Assembly: GCA_002707365.1 (NCBI GenBank)
Contig: PAMQ01000013.1
Span: 7,157-71,156 of the forward strand
Length of the DNA stretch: 64,000 nucleotides
From: Trueperaceae bacterium
Lineage (GTDB): Bacteria > Deinococcota > Deinococci > Deinococcales > Trueperaceae
Direction: 5' to 3'
Part shown: piece after piece, positions 37,247 through 46,805 of the stretch
Position numbering within the stretch: the first letter of the stretch is position 1
Layout: each line of letters begins with the position of its first letter
Position numbers and translations under genes: made by a program
The notes under the pieces: model-generated
Told to the model about the DNA's origin: nothing
The model's database searches: none
Seen by the model: the letters and a program-made list of their open reading frames with translations, nothing else

Positions 37247-37366
37247 GAATCGTCGCTCACTACTTTATTATGCCAGAAAGGTAACCAAAAAGGTTTGTTT
37301 ATGAAAATTACCCTACCGATAAGGGACGATTTGCTGCACAAGTGTACTTGGGGGGGTATGTAAATA

Positions 37367-38500
37367 CTACCGGGCAATGTTTTCCGCGATGCTTGTTGCA
37401 AGAAATGACGCTTCTTCGTTAGCTTGATTTAGATTGTCCCAGGATAGATCAACAGATGGAGTTTCACTCAAGACTGCAGCTAAGATTTTTGGGATATCCG
37501 GGAAAGAAATTTTTCCAGCAAGAAAAGCCTTTACTGCTACCTCGTCAGCGGCATTGATATAGGCCGGGGCTACGCTCCCTAGTTCACCAGCCTGGTAAGC
37601 GAGGTCTAAACTTGGGAAGCGATCCCGATCTGGGGCCATAAAACTCCATGTGCCTTGTAGGTGAAACGGTGGTAACGGAACACTAGGGCGATTCGGGTAT
37701 TCGATAGCCAACTGAATAGGAAGGCGCATGTCATGTGGGCCTACCTGTGCTTTAGTACTACCGTCAGTAAATCTAACTAGGCCATGGACTAGAGATTCCG
37801 GATGGATAACAACTTCGATCGCACAAAGTGGAATGTTAAAAAGGAAATGAGCTTCAAGTATTTCGAGGCCTTTGTTAAATAGAGTTGCAGAATCGATAGT
37901 TACTTTTGGCCCCATTGACCAATTAGGGTGGCGCAGTGCTTGTTCTACTGTTACAGTCTTAAGATCTTGAGGTTGTCGAAGGAAAGGGCCTCCAGAAGCA
38001 GTTAATATAAGGGCCTCAATATAGGCAGGATCCTCCCCCACAAGGCACTGGTAAAGGGCAGAATGTTCCGAGTCAATGGGGGTGATAGTCGCTCCCGAAG
38101 CGAGGACCGTATTCTGCATTAAAGGGCCAGCCACGACCATTGCCTCTTTATTTGCTAAGGCTACGTGACGTCCCTGTTCGAGAGCTAAACGGGTAGGTTT
38201 CAAGCCGGCATAACCAGGAATAGCTGATATAACTGTATCTGCCTCCAATAAAGCCACTGCTTCGGTTCCCTCATCCCCTGTTAGTAGATTTGTTCCGGGA
38301 GGAAGGTGAGGCCGAATGGCGCTTTCAGCCTCAGGTTGGCATGAGACTAAATTAGGGCGCCAGCGGTTCGCCTGGCCTATCAATTCATCGGCATTAAGGC
38401 CGCCACTAAGCCCTACGATGTTATAGCCTCGCCACGCTGCTACCTCTAACGATTGCCGGCCGATAGACCCTGTAGAACCAAGGATGCTTAAAGTTTTCAC
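37367..38500 (-). CDS. dxr: 1-deoxy-D-xylulose 5-phosphate reductoisomerase
   Basis: Second enzyme of the MEP pathway, NADPH-dependent. The 377-residue protein has the NADPH motif GSTGSIGRQSLEV, NKEAMVVAG, IDSEHSALYQCL, LTASGGPF, and the active-site region WSMGPKVTIDSATLFNKGLE, then IHPESLVHG. With ispG at 16 kb, two MEP genes lie in the window. The start ATG at 38500 fits. The upstream region to the ylmH-like gene is 311 bases and divergent. Confidence 0.97.
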   Translation of the reverse strand: MKTLSILGSTGSIGRQSLEVAAWRGYNIVGLSGGLNADELIGQANRWRPNLVSCQPEAESAIRPHLPPGTNLLTGDEGTEAVALLEADTVISAIPGYAGLKPTRLALEQGRHVALANKEAMVVAGPLMQNTVLASGATITPIDSEHSALYQCLVGEDPAYIEALILTASGGPFLRQPQDLKTVTVEQALRHPNWSMGPKVTIDSATLFNKGLEILEAHFLFNIPLCAIEVVIHPESLVHGLVRFTDGSTKAQVGPHDMRLPIQLAIEYPNRPSVPLPPFHLQGTWSFMAPDRDRFPSLDLAYQAGELGSVAPAYINAADEVAVKAFLAGKISFPDIPKILAAVLSETPSVDLSWDNLNQANEEASFLATSIAENIAR

Positions 38501-38811
38501 AAGGTGTATTGTCTCATTTTTAGGCCTAGGATGGACTGGATACGATGGTTGAAGGAGAGGGGACTAGTTTAATGGTTGAGTCATAAGAGAACTAAATGTT
38601 GTTTGAGCGGCACCCTAAGAATGAACGAAAGCACAAGTTTTGTGATCGATTTACTGGATCGCACTTTGGTTATTTATTACAAAGGTTTGGGAAATAGCGT
38701 CTAGGGTTTTCCTAATAAAAATCAGGGTAGGAAGTAAACCCTGTCAAATAGATTTGGTAAGGTTAAGGCACTTAATTGGGTAGCGTCAGTCCCATTTGAG
38801 CGTGAAAGAGT
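38501..38811. other. Divergent intergenic region between dxr and the ylmH-like gene
   Basis: 311 bases. It contains a 27-codon frame from ATG at 38621 to TAG at 38702 that may be chance, and the inverted repeat AGGGTTT (38703-38709) / AAACCCT (38736-38742) with a long loop. No promoter or regulatory RNA was recognised with confidence. Confidence 0.4.
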
Positions 38812-39525
38812 TTGGTGATTTCAGTAGGGGAACCGTCGTCGTTGATAAAAGCCGCATATGGAGGGCGGGTTGCACACACGGATTTTTTGGATCCGCGGGA
38901 AGGGGATACTCTAGGAGCTAAGTTGCGTAAGGCAAAAATTAACTATACTCGCTCCGGCGGATATCCTGGAGCAGTTAGAACGGTTTTAACGGCTTTCCCT
39001 TCTAATATTCCTGAAGCTTCCACTAAGCTCACTGCGGTGTTTTTCGAAAGCGTAAAGGATGCAGTCACCTTAACCGCCTTGTTTAAAAAGTGGCGTATAA
39101 ATCTGGGAAGTGTAGGCGATATAATTCCTGGAACAAAGGGAATGTTTGCAGTAACCTTGCACTCTAACTTACCTGAAATGACTGTAGGTGGTTTGGAGAA
39201 TAATGAGCTGGGAAAAGGGACTGAAGTCCCTCTGCATGTTCTTGGCGAAGAAAGTTCTTACCTTTATACAGTTATCGTACCTTCCTTAAGAGTTGATGCT
39301 TTAGGGGCTAAGGCGTTTAAAGTGTCTCGGGCGTTTTTTAAGAAAGGCATAGATGCTTCTAACGTGACCGTCAATGGGTCAGCTACTAAGAAATCTGGAT
39401 TATTAGTACCGGGTGATGAAGTCTTTGCAGAGGGCTTGGGGCGATTCACGATTAATGAGGTTCTCGGCGAAACGCGCAAAGGGAACATCCGAGTTTCTCT
39501 CACAGTAGAAATAGCTACAACCTAA
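38812..39525 (+). CDS. YlmH-like RNA-binding protein with S4 domain
   Basis: A 237-residue protein. Residues about 22-29 hold TDFLDPRE, the segment found near the start of YlmH proteins. A central G-rich part (YTRSGGYPGAVRTVL) and a C-terminal S4 RNA-binding domain (VSRAFFKKGIDASNVTVNG ... GDEVFAEGLGRF) follow. YlmH works in ribosome-associated quality control and cell division in Firmicutes. Start codons are TTG (38812) or GTG (38815); no ATG fits. Its 3' end overlaps der by 11 bases, tail to tail. Confidence 0.85.
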   Translation: MVISVGEPSSLIKAAYGGRVAHTDFLDPREGDTLGAKLRKAKINYTRSGGYPGAVRTVLTAFPSNIPEASTKLTAVFFESVKDAVTLTALFKKWRINLGSVGDIIPGTKGMFAVTLHSNLPEMTVGGLENNELGKGTEVPLHVLGEESSYLYTVIVPSLRVDALGAKAFKVSRAFFKKGIDASNVTVNGSATKKSGLLVPGDEVFAEGLGRFTINEVLGETRKGNIRVSLTVEIATT

Positions 39526-40834
39526 TTCGTTTGGTGCCATTCCGACCCCGGGTTTTAAAGACGAGTCGCACTGGCACTTCGGAAAAATCTAAGTCTTCTC
39601 TAATCCTGTTTCGTAAATATTGTTCGTAAGCTCGAGTAACGTAACTGGCATTATTTATGCTGAAGATAAACGTTGGCGGAGCTATATCAGCCTGAGTCGT
39701 ATAAAAGAGCTTTAAAGGGCGTCCACGAAAATTTGGCGGCGCTTGCCTTTGAACCCATGCTTCTACCCAACGGTTTAGTTCGCTTGTTGGGATGCGACGC
39801 CTTGTTGAGTTGTAGACACGGACCGATGTGGCAAGAAGCTCGTGTAAACCGAAGGCTGTTTCTGCGCTTGTAAAAACTCTTGGAGCAAAGGCTATATGTA
39901 GCAATATGTCGTTAACCGAACGACGTGTTTCCTTCAGCACTTCATTTTTGACTAAATCCCACTTATTGATAGCTAGGACAACGGGTTTCCCTGTTTCATA
40001 AGCAAAGTTTGCAAGTCGAAGTTCGTGATCGCCAAGTTCAAACGGGTCAATCACTAAGAGTGCCACGTCAGAGTTGGCTATAGCCTGTTCTGACCTGAGT
40101 TTACTATAATGTTCAAGTCGTTCTGTTGGCTTGCGTCTGATTCCTGCAGTGTCTATTAGGAGAAAGGATCTCCCGCCAAAATGAAACTGAACATCGACAG
40201 AATCCCGAGTCGTTCCAGGCGCATCTGCAACGATGACTCTTTCGTGGCCTACTAACGCGTTTAATAGGCTAGATTTTCCGACGTTCGGCCTACCTATGAT
40301 TGCAAGTCGAACTGGTTCCTCTTCAGGAATCGGTTCGACTTTAGGAAATTTATCTACAATTGCGTCGGCTAACTCCAAAACTCCTCGTGCATGTTCTGCT
40401 CCGGTAGGCCAAGGTTCACCAAATCCTAGGCCATGCAGTTCGTACATTTCTATAGTTTCTTCGTGTTTAGGGTCATCAAGCTTAGTCGCGACAAGGATCA
40501 CTGGTAATGATTTAGTGCGGAGCCAGGAAGCTATTTCGTGGTCTAGTGGTACCATTCCGGTCCTACCGTCAACACAATATAGTATTAGGTCAATGTTGAC
40601 AAATGCCGCTTCTATTCGTTCGCGAATTGGGGTTTCCCATCGATCGCCTGACCACACCCCGCCTGTGTCGAATAGAATAAATGAGTTTCCCAGGTCCGTC
40701 GTTACTACACCTTCTTTTACGTCCCTTGTCACGCCGGGGCGATCTGAAACAATAGCTTCTCGGCTACCAATTAAGCGATTAAAAAGAGTAGATTTCCCAA
40801 CGTTAGGTCTACCGACTATAGCTACCCTAAGCAA
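39515..40834 (-). CDS. der: Ribosome-associated GTPase Der (EngA)
   Basis: Two tandem G domains needed for 50S assembly. Both P-loops are intact: GRPNVGKSTLFN near residue 8 and GRPNVGKSSLLN near 192, each with PGVTRD/PGTTRD G2 and DTGG/DTAG G3 motifs, then a KH-like C-terminal domain. I choose the TTG at 40834: AGGAGG lies 9 bases upstream and the protein then starts LLRVAIVGRPN, standard for Der. It overlaps the fmt stop. The ATG at 40858 would lie well inside fmt. Confidence 0.96.
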   Translation of the reverse strand: MLRVAIVGRPNVGKSTLFNRLIGSREAIVSDRPGVTRDVKEGVVTTDLGNSFILFDTGGVWSGDRWETPIRERIEAAFVNIDLILYCVDGRTGMVPLDHEIASWLRTKSLPVILVATKLDDPKHEETIEMYELHGLGFGEPWPTGAEHARGVLELADAIVDKFPKVEPIPEEEPVRLAIIGRPNVGKSSLLNALVGHERVIVADAPGTTRDSVDVQFHFGGRSFLLIDTAGIRRKPTERLEHYSKLRSEQAIANSDVALLVIDPFELGDHELRLANFAYETGKPVVLAINKWDLVKNEVLKETRRSVNDILLHIAFAPRVFTSAETAFGLHELLATSVRVYNSTRRRIPTSELNRWVEAWVQRQAPPNFRGRPLKLFYTTQADIAPPTFIFSINNASYVTRAYEQYLRNRIREDLDFSEVPVRLVFKTRGRNGTKRIRL

Positions 40835-41762
40835 AAAATGCTCCCTCCTGAACGCCATAGCCGTTACACCAATCCATTGCCGACATAGTAGCCTTTCCTT
40901 CAGGCTTTACTTGCTCAAGACAAATGGCCCCTGAACCCGTACTAATGATTACTCCGGACTTAGTTATTGCTAATACCTTCCCAGGAGGACCATCCCTATC
41001 GATAACACTCATGCGTTGGATCTTTAACCTCCTACCCAGAAATAGGCACCAGCTTCCTGGCCAACTATGAACACCACGATACCGGTTATAGATCTCTCGT
41101 GCTGCACGGTCCCAGTAAATCCTCCCATCATCGCGGGTTAGAAGAGGGGCAAATGTAGCTCGGTCGTGATCTTGAGTATAGGTTGGAAGGTTACCTTTAT
41201 CTAGGCGAGTCAAGGCCTCTGTCAGCGTTTTGGCTGAGAGTTCTGATAACTGCCTAAATAAGTCTGTAGATGTCGAATCAGGTCCTATTGGTAAGCTCCT
41301 AGTAAGACGAACGGGTCCAGTATCAAGGCCGATTTCTGTACTCATGATTGAAATTCCCGTTTCAGTGTCTCCATTTATCAGAGCCCACTGAATTGGTGCC
41401 GCTCCACGGTAACTAGGCAATAAACTTGCATGAGCATTTAGGAAGCCGTATGGGGGTATTTGTAATAGATTTTCTGGCAAGATTTTGCCGTAAGCAACCG
41501 TTACTGCTACATCGCAGTTGGCCTGTATAAATTTGTCTCGAAATACCGAATTAGTTTTTAAAGTTTTTGGCTGCAACAAGGGAATTTCGTTACGAGATGC
41601 CCAAATTGCTACCGGTGGCGGCCGCTTCGATAGCCCGCGACCAGCAGGTTTGTCAGGTTGGGAAATTACCAAAGCAAGATGGTGTTCCTGATTAATTATT
41701 TCCAATGAAGGGAGAGCAAAGGCAGGAGACCCGAAGAAGGCAATCCGTAAGTCGGTCATCAC
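40827..41762 (-). CDS. fmt: Methionyl-tRNA formyltransferase
   Basis: Formylates Met-tRNAfMet using 10-formyltetrahydrofolate. The 311-residue protein has RIAFFGSPAFALPSLE, the catalytic block LNAHASLLPSYRGAAPIQWALINGD, and STEIGLDTGPV, then a C-terminal OB-like domain. Its stop overlaps the der start; def ends 8 bases before its start. The cdaA-cdaR-def-fmt-der order on the minus strand looks like one operon. Confidence 0.97.
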   Translation of the reverse strand: MMTDLRIAFFGSPAFALPSLEIINQEHHLALVISQPDKPAGRGLSKRPPPVAIWASRNEIPLLQPKTLKTNSVFRDKFIQANCDVAVTVAYGKILPENLLQIPPYGFLNAHASLLPSYRGAAPIQWALINGDTETGISIMSTEIGLDTGPVRLTRSLPIGPDSTSTDLFRQLSELSAKTLTEALTRLDKGNLPTYTQDHDRATFAPLLTRDDGRIYWDRAAREIYNRYRGVHSWPGSWCLFLGRRLKIQRMSVIDRDGPPGKVLAITKSGVIISTGSGAICLEQVKPEGKATMSAMDWCNGYGVQEGAFFA

Positions 41763-41770
41763 TATTGCTC

Positions 41771-42400
41771 CTAATACCAGTGTGATTTGCCGTCAGTGGA
41801 AGTTAGAGACTTGATGAAAAGCTTTGAATGACGTTGCATTTCCGCTAATTCAGATCTGTATTCATCTTTGAATTTTGCCCGCTGGCTCGCAGATAATCTG
41901 TCAAAGAACAGGATCCCGTTAAGGTGGTCGGTCTCATGCTGGATGATATGAGCCAGGCGACCAGAAGCTTTCATGGTGGTGGGCGTCCCATCAATCTTCT
42001 GGTAATTAACAGTGATAGTGTCCCATCGTTCCATTGTTTCGTAGAAGAGGCCTGGGACACTCAGGCACCCATCTGGCCCAACCTGAGTTCCTGAATGTTC
42101 AATTATTTCGGGGTTTACAAGGATATGTTCAGCCTGAACACCCCACAATTCACGTTTTTCCTCTTTAGCCGTAGTTTCGGAATAGTTACGCTCATCTTCT
42201 TCTAAAGGTGTGGTTTCGAGCGCCAAAAACAGTCTTACTGATACACCGATTTGAGGTGCCGCAAGGCCAATGCCGTTTGCGTCATATACAGTCTCAACCA
42301 TATCGTCAACAAGTTTTGCCAGATTGTCATCGAACGAGGTGATAGGTTTCGCCACTCGGCGAAGAATAGGATCGCCATAATAGCGTATGGGATGTATCAC
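41771..42400 (-). CDS. def: Peptide deformylase
   Basis: Iron-dependent enzyme that removes the N-formyl group from new proteins. The 209-residue protein has the three family motifs: GIGLAAPQIG, GCLSVPGLF (metal-binding Cys) and QHETDHLNG (HExxH). An insert between motifs 1 and 2 (LEEDERNYSETTAKEEKRE) is a little long. Start ATG at 42400 gives MIHPIRYYGDPILR, standard. It lies beside fmt as in many bacteria. Confidence 0.97.
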   Translation of the reverse strand: MIHPIRYYGDPILRRVAKPITSFDDNLAKLVDDMVETVYDANGIGLAAPQIGVSVRLFLALETTPLEEDERNYSETTAKEEKRELWGVQAEHILVNPEIIEHSGTQVGPDGCLSVPGLFYETMERWDTITVNYQKIDGTPTTMKASGRLAHIIQHETDHLNGILFFDRLSASQRAKFKDEYRSELAEMQRHSKLFIKSLTSTDGKSHWY

Positions 42401-42438
42401 ACAGTTCCTCCTGTCATTTGGTAATGATTCGCAAGAAC

Positions 42439-43368
42439 CTAGGGTTGAGGCTGAATACGAACTCGGGCACTTGAAATGAAATTTTCCCTAAGACCCTCAG
42501 GGAGGGTTACGAAAACCGGCAAAGTATAATCGCCTGGTAGAGGGTTAAGGGTAGGCAATTCTACTACGCCTGGGACCGCATTTAAGTCAGCAAGAAGGTC
42601 CTCTGGTCCCAAAAGCTCTATCAAATGGCGTTCGGAAATTATAGTGACTATCGATCCTGGTATCTTTGGTGTCCTTACGATTAATGGGACCGTTCTGGTA
42701 GTTGTTATAGGTGCAATTTTGACACTAACTGCAATTGTTTCGGGCAGGATTTCTATTGCAGAGATAGGTAAACCATTGACATCGGAAGCAAAGATCGCCA
42801 AATCATAGATACCTGCTATTGGACTTATCGGTGCCGTGACCTGGGTTACTAAGTCAAGAGTATTAGCCCGACCGCGCACTAAGACTTTATCTGGGTCAAT
42901 AGACGTTTCGAATGAACGGCCTCGAGGTATTTCTCCCTGAAAGACTACAGTAACTGGTACGAGTTTTGTGGACACTACTTCTACAGCACCAATTACTTCG
43001 GACGGAGTCACTGAAATGAGGTCAATTTTGTTTGGCACAGACACCTCAATCGGATCTTCGAAGGAGCCAGGCGAGTCTGGTAGTTGTATGAAGGCATAGA
43101 GGCTTTCGGGATTCAGTCTGTTGACCCGGTTATTAGGACCTGAGATCGTTACCTCTACGTAATTTGGAATTCCACTTGCCACTTCATTAGCGTCCAGGCC
43201 TTCTATATGGATGGGGATAAGAAGGCTTCTTTGCGTTACTGCAACACTGGCTGTCGACACGAACAACCACAACATGACCGCTGCGATTATTGCTGCGACT
43301 TTGACTGGCCAGTGCTCTACTATACGAAGAATGAATGTAAAAACCGTTTGTTTTGTTACTTCAATCAT
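42439..43368 (-). CDS. YbbR-domain protein, CdaA regulator-like
   Basis: A 309-residue protein with one N-terminal membrane helix (residues about 20-40) followed by several YbbR domains, each a small beta-rich unit with hydrophobic repeats of the sort seen in CdaR. It overlaps cdaA by 4 bases (ATGA) so the two are coupled. In Firmicutes CdaR binds CdaA and alters c-di-AMP production; the same role is likely here. Repeat boundaries are approximate. Confidence 0.88.
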   Translation of the reverse strand: MIEVTKQTVFTFILRIVEHWPVKVAAIIAAVMLWLFVSTASVAVTQRSLLIPIHIEGLDANEVASGIPNYVEVTISGPNNRVNRLNPESLYAFIQLPDSPGSFEDPIEVSVPNKIDLISVTPSEVIGAVEVVSTKLVPVTVVFQGEIPRGRSFETSIDPDKVLVRGRANTLDLVTQVTAPISPIAGIYDLAIFASDVNGLPISAIEILPETIAVSVKIAPITTTRTVPLIVRTPKIPGSIVTIISERHLIELLGPEDLLADLNAVPGVVELPTLNPLPGDYTLPVFVTLPEGLRENFISSARVRIQPQP

Positions 43369-44108
43369 TCTTGATAAACCTTGCGTAGAGCCTCTAAGAC
43401 TTCTGATGGGGGTACCCCAGGTCGAAGTCGGCCTTCTTGGGCAAGACTAACCGTACCTTGTTCTTCGCTTATGACTATTACCAATGCGTCAGTTATTTCA
43501 GAAAGACCTAACGCTGCTCGATGGCGAGTTCCGTGGGTGATTGTCCAGGCCTCCTGGTAATCCGATAACGGGAATATTGCTCCCGCTGCCAAAAGTTGTT
43601 TTCCTTGTATTATTACTCCACCATCGTGCAAAGGGCCTTTAGAAGCAAATATGGTTTGCAGGAGGGCTGAGGTGACGGGAGCATCTAATATTGTTCCGCT
43701 AAGACTATATTCTCTGAGGGGAGTTCCCTGTTCTATGGCGATGAGGGCACCGTTCTGTTGCGTTGCAAGTTCCCGTACAGCAGACATTATTTCCTGGACA
43801 GGCTTTTCGCCCACGGGCCTACCAAAACGGCCTCGCCCTACCCGTTCCAAAGCCGCTCTTAGTTCCGGTTGAAAAACTACTATTAGTGCTATAAACGCAA
43901 CCGGAGCAACACGGTCAAAAATCCATTTTGTTGCGTCTAATTGGAATTGCGTAGCCAACAACCACAACAAAGTGACAGCTGCAAGCCCGCGGAAAACGTT
44001 CCAGGCCCTTGTGCCAATGAGTAGCTTGTATCCCTGGTAAAGCAGTATCGCAATGATGGCAATATCGAGTAAGTCAAATACTGGACGGAAGGGTTGAAGC
44101 ACCTTCAA
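43365..44108 (-). CDS. cdaA: Diadenylate cyclase CdaA
   Basis: Makes c-di-AMP from two ATP at the membrane. The 247-residue protein has three N-terminal helices, then the DAC domain with DGGVIIQG (the DGA motif, here DGG) and the GTRHRAALGLSE (RHR) motif. TTG at 44108 is the start, with GGAGG 4 bases upstream. It heads the minus-strand cdaA-cdaR-def-fmt-der run. glmM, the usual third gene of this locus, is not here. Confidence 0.95.
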   Translation of the reverse strand: MKVLQPFRPVFDLLDIAIIAILLYQGYKLLIGTRAWNVFRGLAAVTLLWLLATQFQLDATKWIFDRVAPVAFIALIVVFQPELRAALERVGRGRFGRPVGEKPVQEIMSAVRELATQQNGALIAIEQGTPLREYSLSGTILDAPVTSALLQTIFASKGPLHDGGVIIQGKQLLAAGAIFPLSDYQEAWTITHGTRHRAALGLSEITDALVIVISEEQGTVSLAQEGRLRPGVPPSEVLEALRKVYQE

Positions 44109-44310
44109 ACCGCCTCCATGGAAAATCAGATCGCTTCTGTAAGAGTGTCAAAAAAAGTAGTCTTAGAAGCATACAAGTATACCCCAATATATCATAGGCT
44201 CCGTTGAGTTTCGATTTAACTTGGTTTACGTTAGATCTCGGCAAGCTATTGCAATCTATGGGCCAACGATATGTTCTGAAGTTTGGTAGGCTTCGCTGTG
44301 AGGTGAAGTG

Positions 44311-45403
44311 GTGTTAGAAATTATTGAGCGGCTAGATGCTCTTCGGGGGTATCTTTGATCTATCTAGTAAGCAGCTTCGCTTAGAACAGCTCGAACCAAT
44401 ATTGAACGATCCCGAGCTTTGGAATTCTCCAGAGCGCGCACGCATTGTCACGCAAGAAGCTACTAGGTTACGTAAGGTTATTAATGAATTTTCTTCCCTA
44501 AAAAATGATATTGAAGATCTTCAAGAATATTTGGAAATCTCTTCGGAAGATCAAAAGGAGAACGAAGAACTCGGTGCCGAGCAAGACAGGATTGAAGGTG
44601 TTTTATCAACCCTATTCCGAGAAACACTCTTTTCTGGGCCAAATGATGAGCGGCCGGCTATCTTGACCATTAAGCCGGGAGCTGGTGGGACCGAGTCATC
44701 CGATTGGGCTGGAATGTTGCTGCGTATGTATCGGAGATTTGCAGAACGAAATGGTTTTGTGTTTGAACTTCTTGATCTTGCGTCCAATAGTGATGCTCCT
44801 AAAGGAATTGATCACGCGCAGTTTATTGTTCGCGGGGAAAGAGCATTCGGCCTACTCCGAGTTGAGGGCGGTGTACATAGGCTAGTTCGAGTTAGTCCTT
44901 TTGATTCCCAGAACAGAAGGCATACGAGTTTTGCTTCGGTGGATGTGGTGCCAGAAATTGCTGATGAAATTGAGATCGATATTGACCCTAAAGACGTTCG
45001 TGTTGACGTCTTTAGATCAAGCGGGCCTGGTGGTCAGTCTGTAAACACAACAGATTCAGCTGTGCGTTTGGTTTTTCGGGGTGGGACCCAAGATGAAATT
45101 GTCGTGACCTGCCAGGACGGGAAATCACAAATCAAGAATCGAGAGAAAGCCATGACTGTTCTTCGGAGCCGATTGTGGGAGAGGGAAGAACAACGTCGCC
45201 TCGATGAGCAGTTGAAGGCTCGGGGTGAGCAAAAAGCGATAGAATGGGGATCCCAGATACGGAGTTACGTTCTAGATAAGCAGTACATAAAAGATCACCG
45301 GTCAGGTGAGATGAGCCATGATCCAGATGAAGTTCTTGATGGTGATATCGAAGGCTTGATTTGGGCTGGCCTCGAGTGGCAATTAGGTGATAGAAACTCA
45401 TGA
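44311..45403 (+). CDS. prfB: Peptide chain release factor 2, with +1 frameshift
   Basis: Recognises UGA and UAA stop codons. The gene runs in two frames: GTG at 44311 with Shine-Dalgarno GAGGTGA about 4 bases upstream, 15 codons to CTT (44353-44355), then a UGA stop (44356-44358). A +1 shift skips T at 44356 and continues at GAT (44357) to the TGA at 45401-45403, giving about 363 residues, the normal RF2 size. The second frame alone starts at 44336. The RF2 tripeptide SPF (VRVSPFDSQ), with GPGGQSVN for the GGQ loop, is present. Confidence 0.96.
44344..44358 (+). promoter_or_regulatory. prfB programmed +1 frameshift site
   Basis: Reads CGG GGG TAT CTT TGA: a Shine-Dalgarno-like G-run 3 bases before the slippery CTT, then an in-frame TGA. 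The same signal autoregulates RF2 in E. coli. The base after TGA is T, not the usual C. Confidence 0.92.
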
Positions 45404-45743
45404 TAGTTACTTGGGTTTAGCTGATTTAAAAGCAAAAAACAATTAGAATTACAAACGGATTTGTTAGACTTAATGCTTTAGCCTAATGGTTATAATGTTA
45501 TCCCATACAGTTCCTGGGTATCTCCAAAATTTGGGTTTTGTAATTGCTAAATAACTGTGGAATCAACTAACGTGTATAGAAAGAGTATGGGCTAACCATA
45601 TTGGGAGAAAACCCTGAGTAGTAAGCTTCGGGTGAGATAAGGTACTGGCGTATGCATTTAACTAGCCTCCAGAATTAGTCTGTTAATCGTCTGTACGGGT
45701 ATTGTGTAGGCGAAGGTAAGAGTAACGGCTAAAGGAGCTAATC
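45404..45743 (+). other. Intergenic region between prfB and ygfZ
   Basis: 340 bases, AT-rich. A good -10 element TATAAT lies at 45491-45496, with no well-spaced -35. GGAG precedes the ygfZ ATG. No RNA gene or riboswitch was recognised. Confidence 0.4.
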
Positions 45744-46805
45744 ATGGAAGCCGTAAAGGGGCCAACGGGACTCCGGCAATTGTTGATCGGGCTGGGTGCT
45801 TATATTCAAGGAACAGAGGTCGTCACATTCGGCGACGCGTTTGAGGAATATAAAACTCTTCAGTCTAAGAATAGTGCATTGTTGATTCCACTGATTAGTT
45901 CGGCTCCGCTAGCCATTCGGGGGGCAGATAGGATCGATTTTGTCAATGGGCAGGTTTCGAATGTCGTTAAGGAGCTGAACATAGGGGGGGTAAATCAGTC
46001 TCTGTTGCTTGATCACCGAGGTCACGTACAAGCTGAAATGAGTGTGCTAAAGCATGAGACAGATATATTTATTGCTGTTGAAAATCCCGGTGGCGTACTT
46101 GTCGAACTAGGATTCAATAATCATATAGTTTTCGATCAGGTTACTGTCCATAATTTACAAAGCAAAATGTGTACGTTTTCCCTCCAAGGCAAAGGCGCCA
46201 CCATAATCCTTGAGGGAATGGGAGCCTTGCCTAACCAAGGATATTCATATGAGGGGTGTATTGATGGAATAGAGGTATTGATTTACGAGAGGGCTCGTAC
46301 TGCATCGCGAGGCTTTGATGTGCATTGTAAAATTTCCGATTGTGAAGCTCTACTGTCAGGAAAATTTATGGAGCATGTTTCTCTCGGGGGTGTCGATGCA
46401 ATTCAAATAGCCCGTGTTGAAGCAGGAATTCCTTCAGTAGCGACCGAAGCTAGAAATGGCGCCCTTCCTCAAGAGATTGATTTAACTAAAGCAGTTTCTT
46501 TTAACAAGGGTTGTTACCTAGGCCAGGAGATTATGGCTCGTGTCGATGCTCGTGCTCGCGTTAATCGGGGATTAGCCGGGGTAATTCTTGAGAAACCTCC
46601 GTGTTCCGGTGAATATAGGGTTGAAAATCAAGGTCGGTCAGTAGGTTGGCTTGGGCATGTCGTTGAACACCCGATAATTGGTTTGATTGGGCTTGCAGTA
46701 TTGCGTCATGACTTTCCTTCCGGGAGTGAAGGTAATGTTGGTGATTCCCGTGTAAGGCGGGTTGAGATTCCATTTGAAATATCCACAAGGCAGAAACGAT
46801 TTTGA
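45744..46805 (+). CDS. ygfZ: YgfZ/GcvT-type folate-binding protein
   Basis: Tetrahydrofolate-binding protein linked to iron-sulfur cluster maintenance. The 353-residue protein has the YgfZ signature KGCYLGQEIMARVDARARVNRG, in which the cysteine is conserved, after a GcvT-like body (ALLIPLISSAPLAIRGADRIDFVNGQVS). The fold is that of glycine-cleavage T protein, but the KGCYxGQE motif marks YgfZ. GGAG is 8 bases upstream of the ATG at 45744. No obvious operon partner. Confidence 0.9.
   Translation: MEAVKGPTGLRQLLIGLGAYIQGTEVVTFGDAFEEYKTLQSKNSALLIPLISSAPLAIRGADRIDFVNGQVSNVVKELNIGGVNQSLLLDHRGHVQAEMSVLKHETDIFIAVENPGGVLVELGFNNHIVFDQVTVHNLQSKMCTFSLQGKGATIILEGMGALPNQGYSYEGCIDGIEVLIYERARTASRGFDVHCKISDCEALLSGKFMEHVSLGGVDAIQIARVEAGIPSVATEARNGALPQEIDLTKAVSFNKGCYLGQEIMARVDARARVNRGLAGVILEKPPCSGEYRVENQGRSVGWLGHVVEHPIIGLIGLAVLRHDFPSGSEGNVGDSRVRRVEIPFEISTRQKRF

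Noticed and set aside
40233-40934. 233-codon plus-strand open frame
   Set aside because: It lies antisense to der and the fmt end, both with strong motifs; its composition is Ser/Pro/Arg-rich and shows no family.
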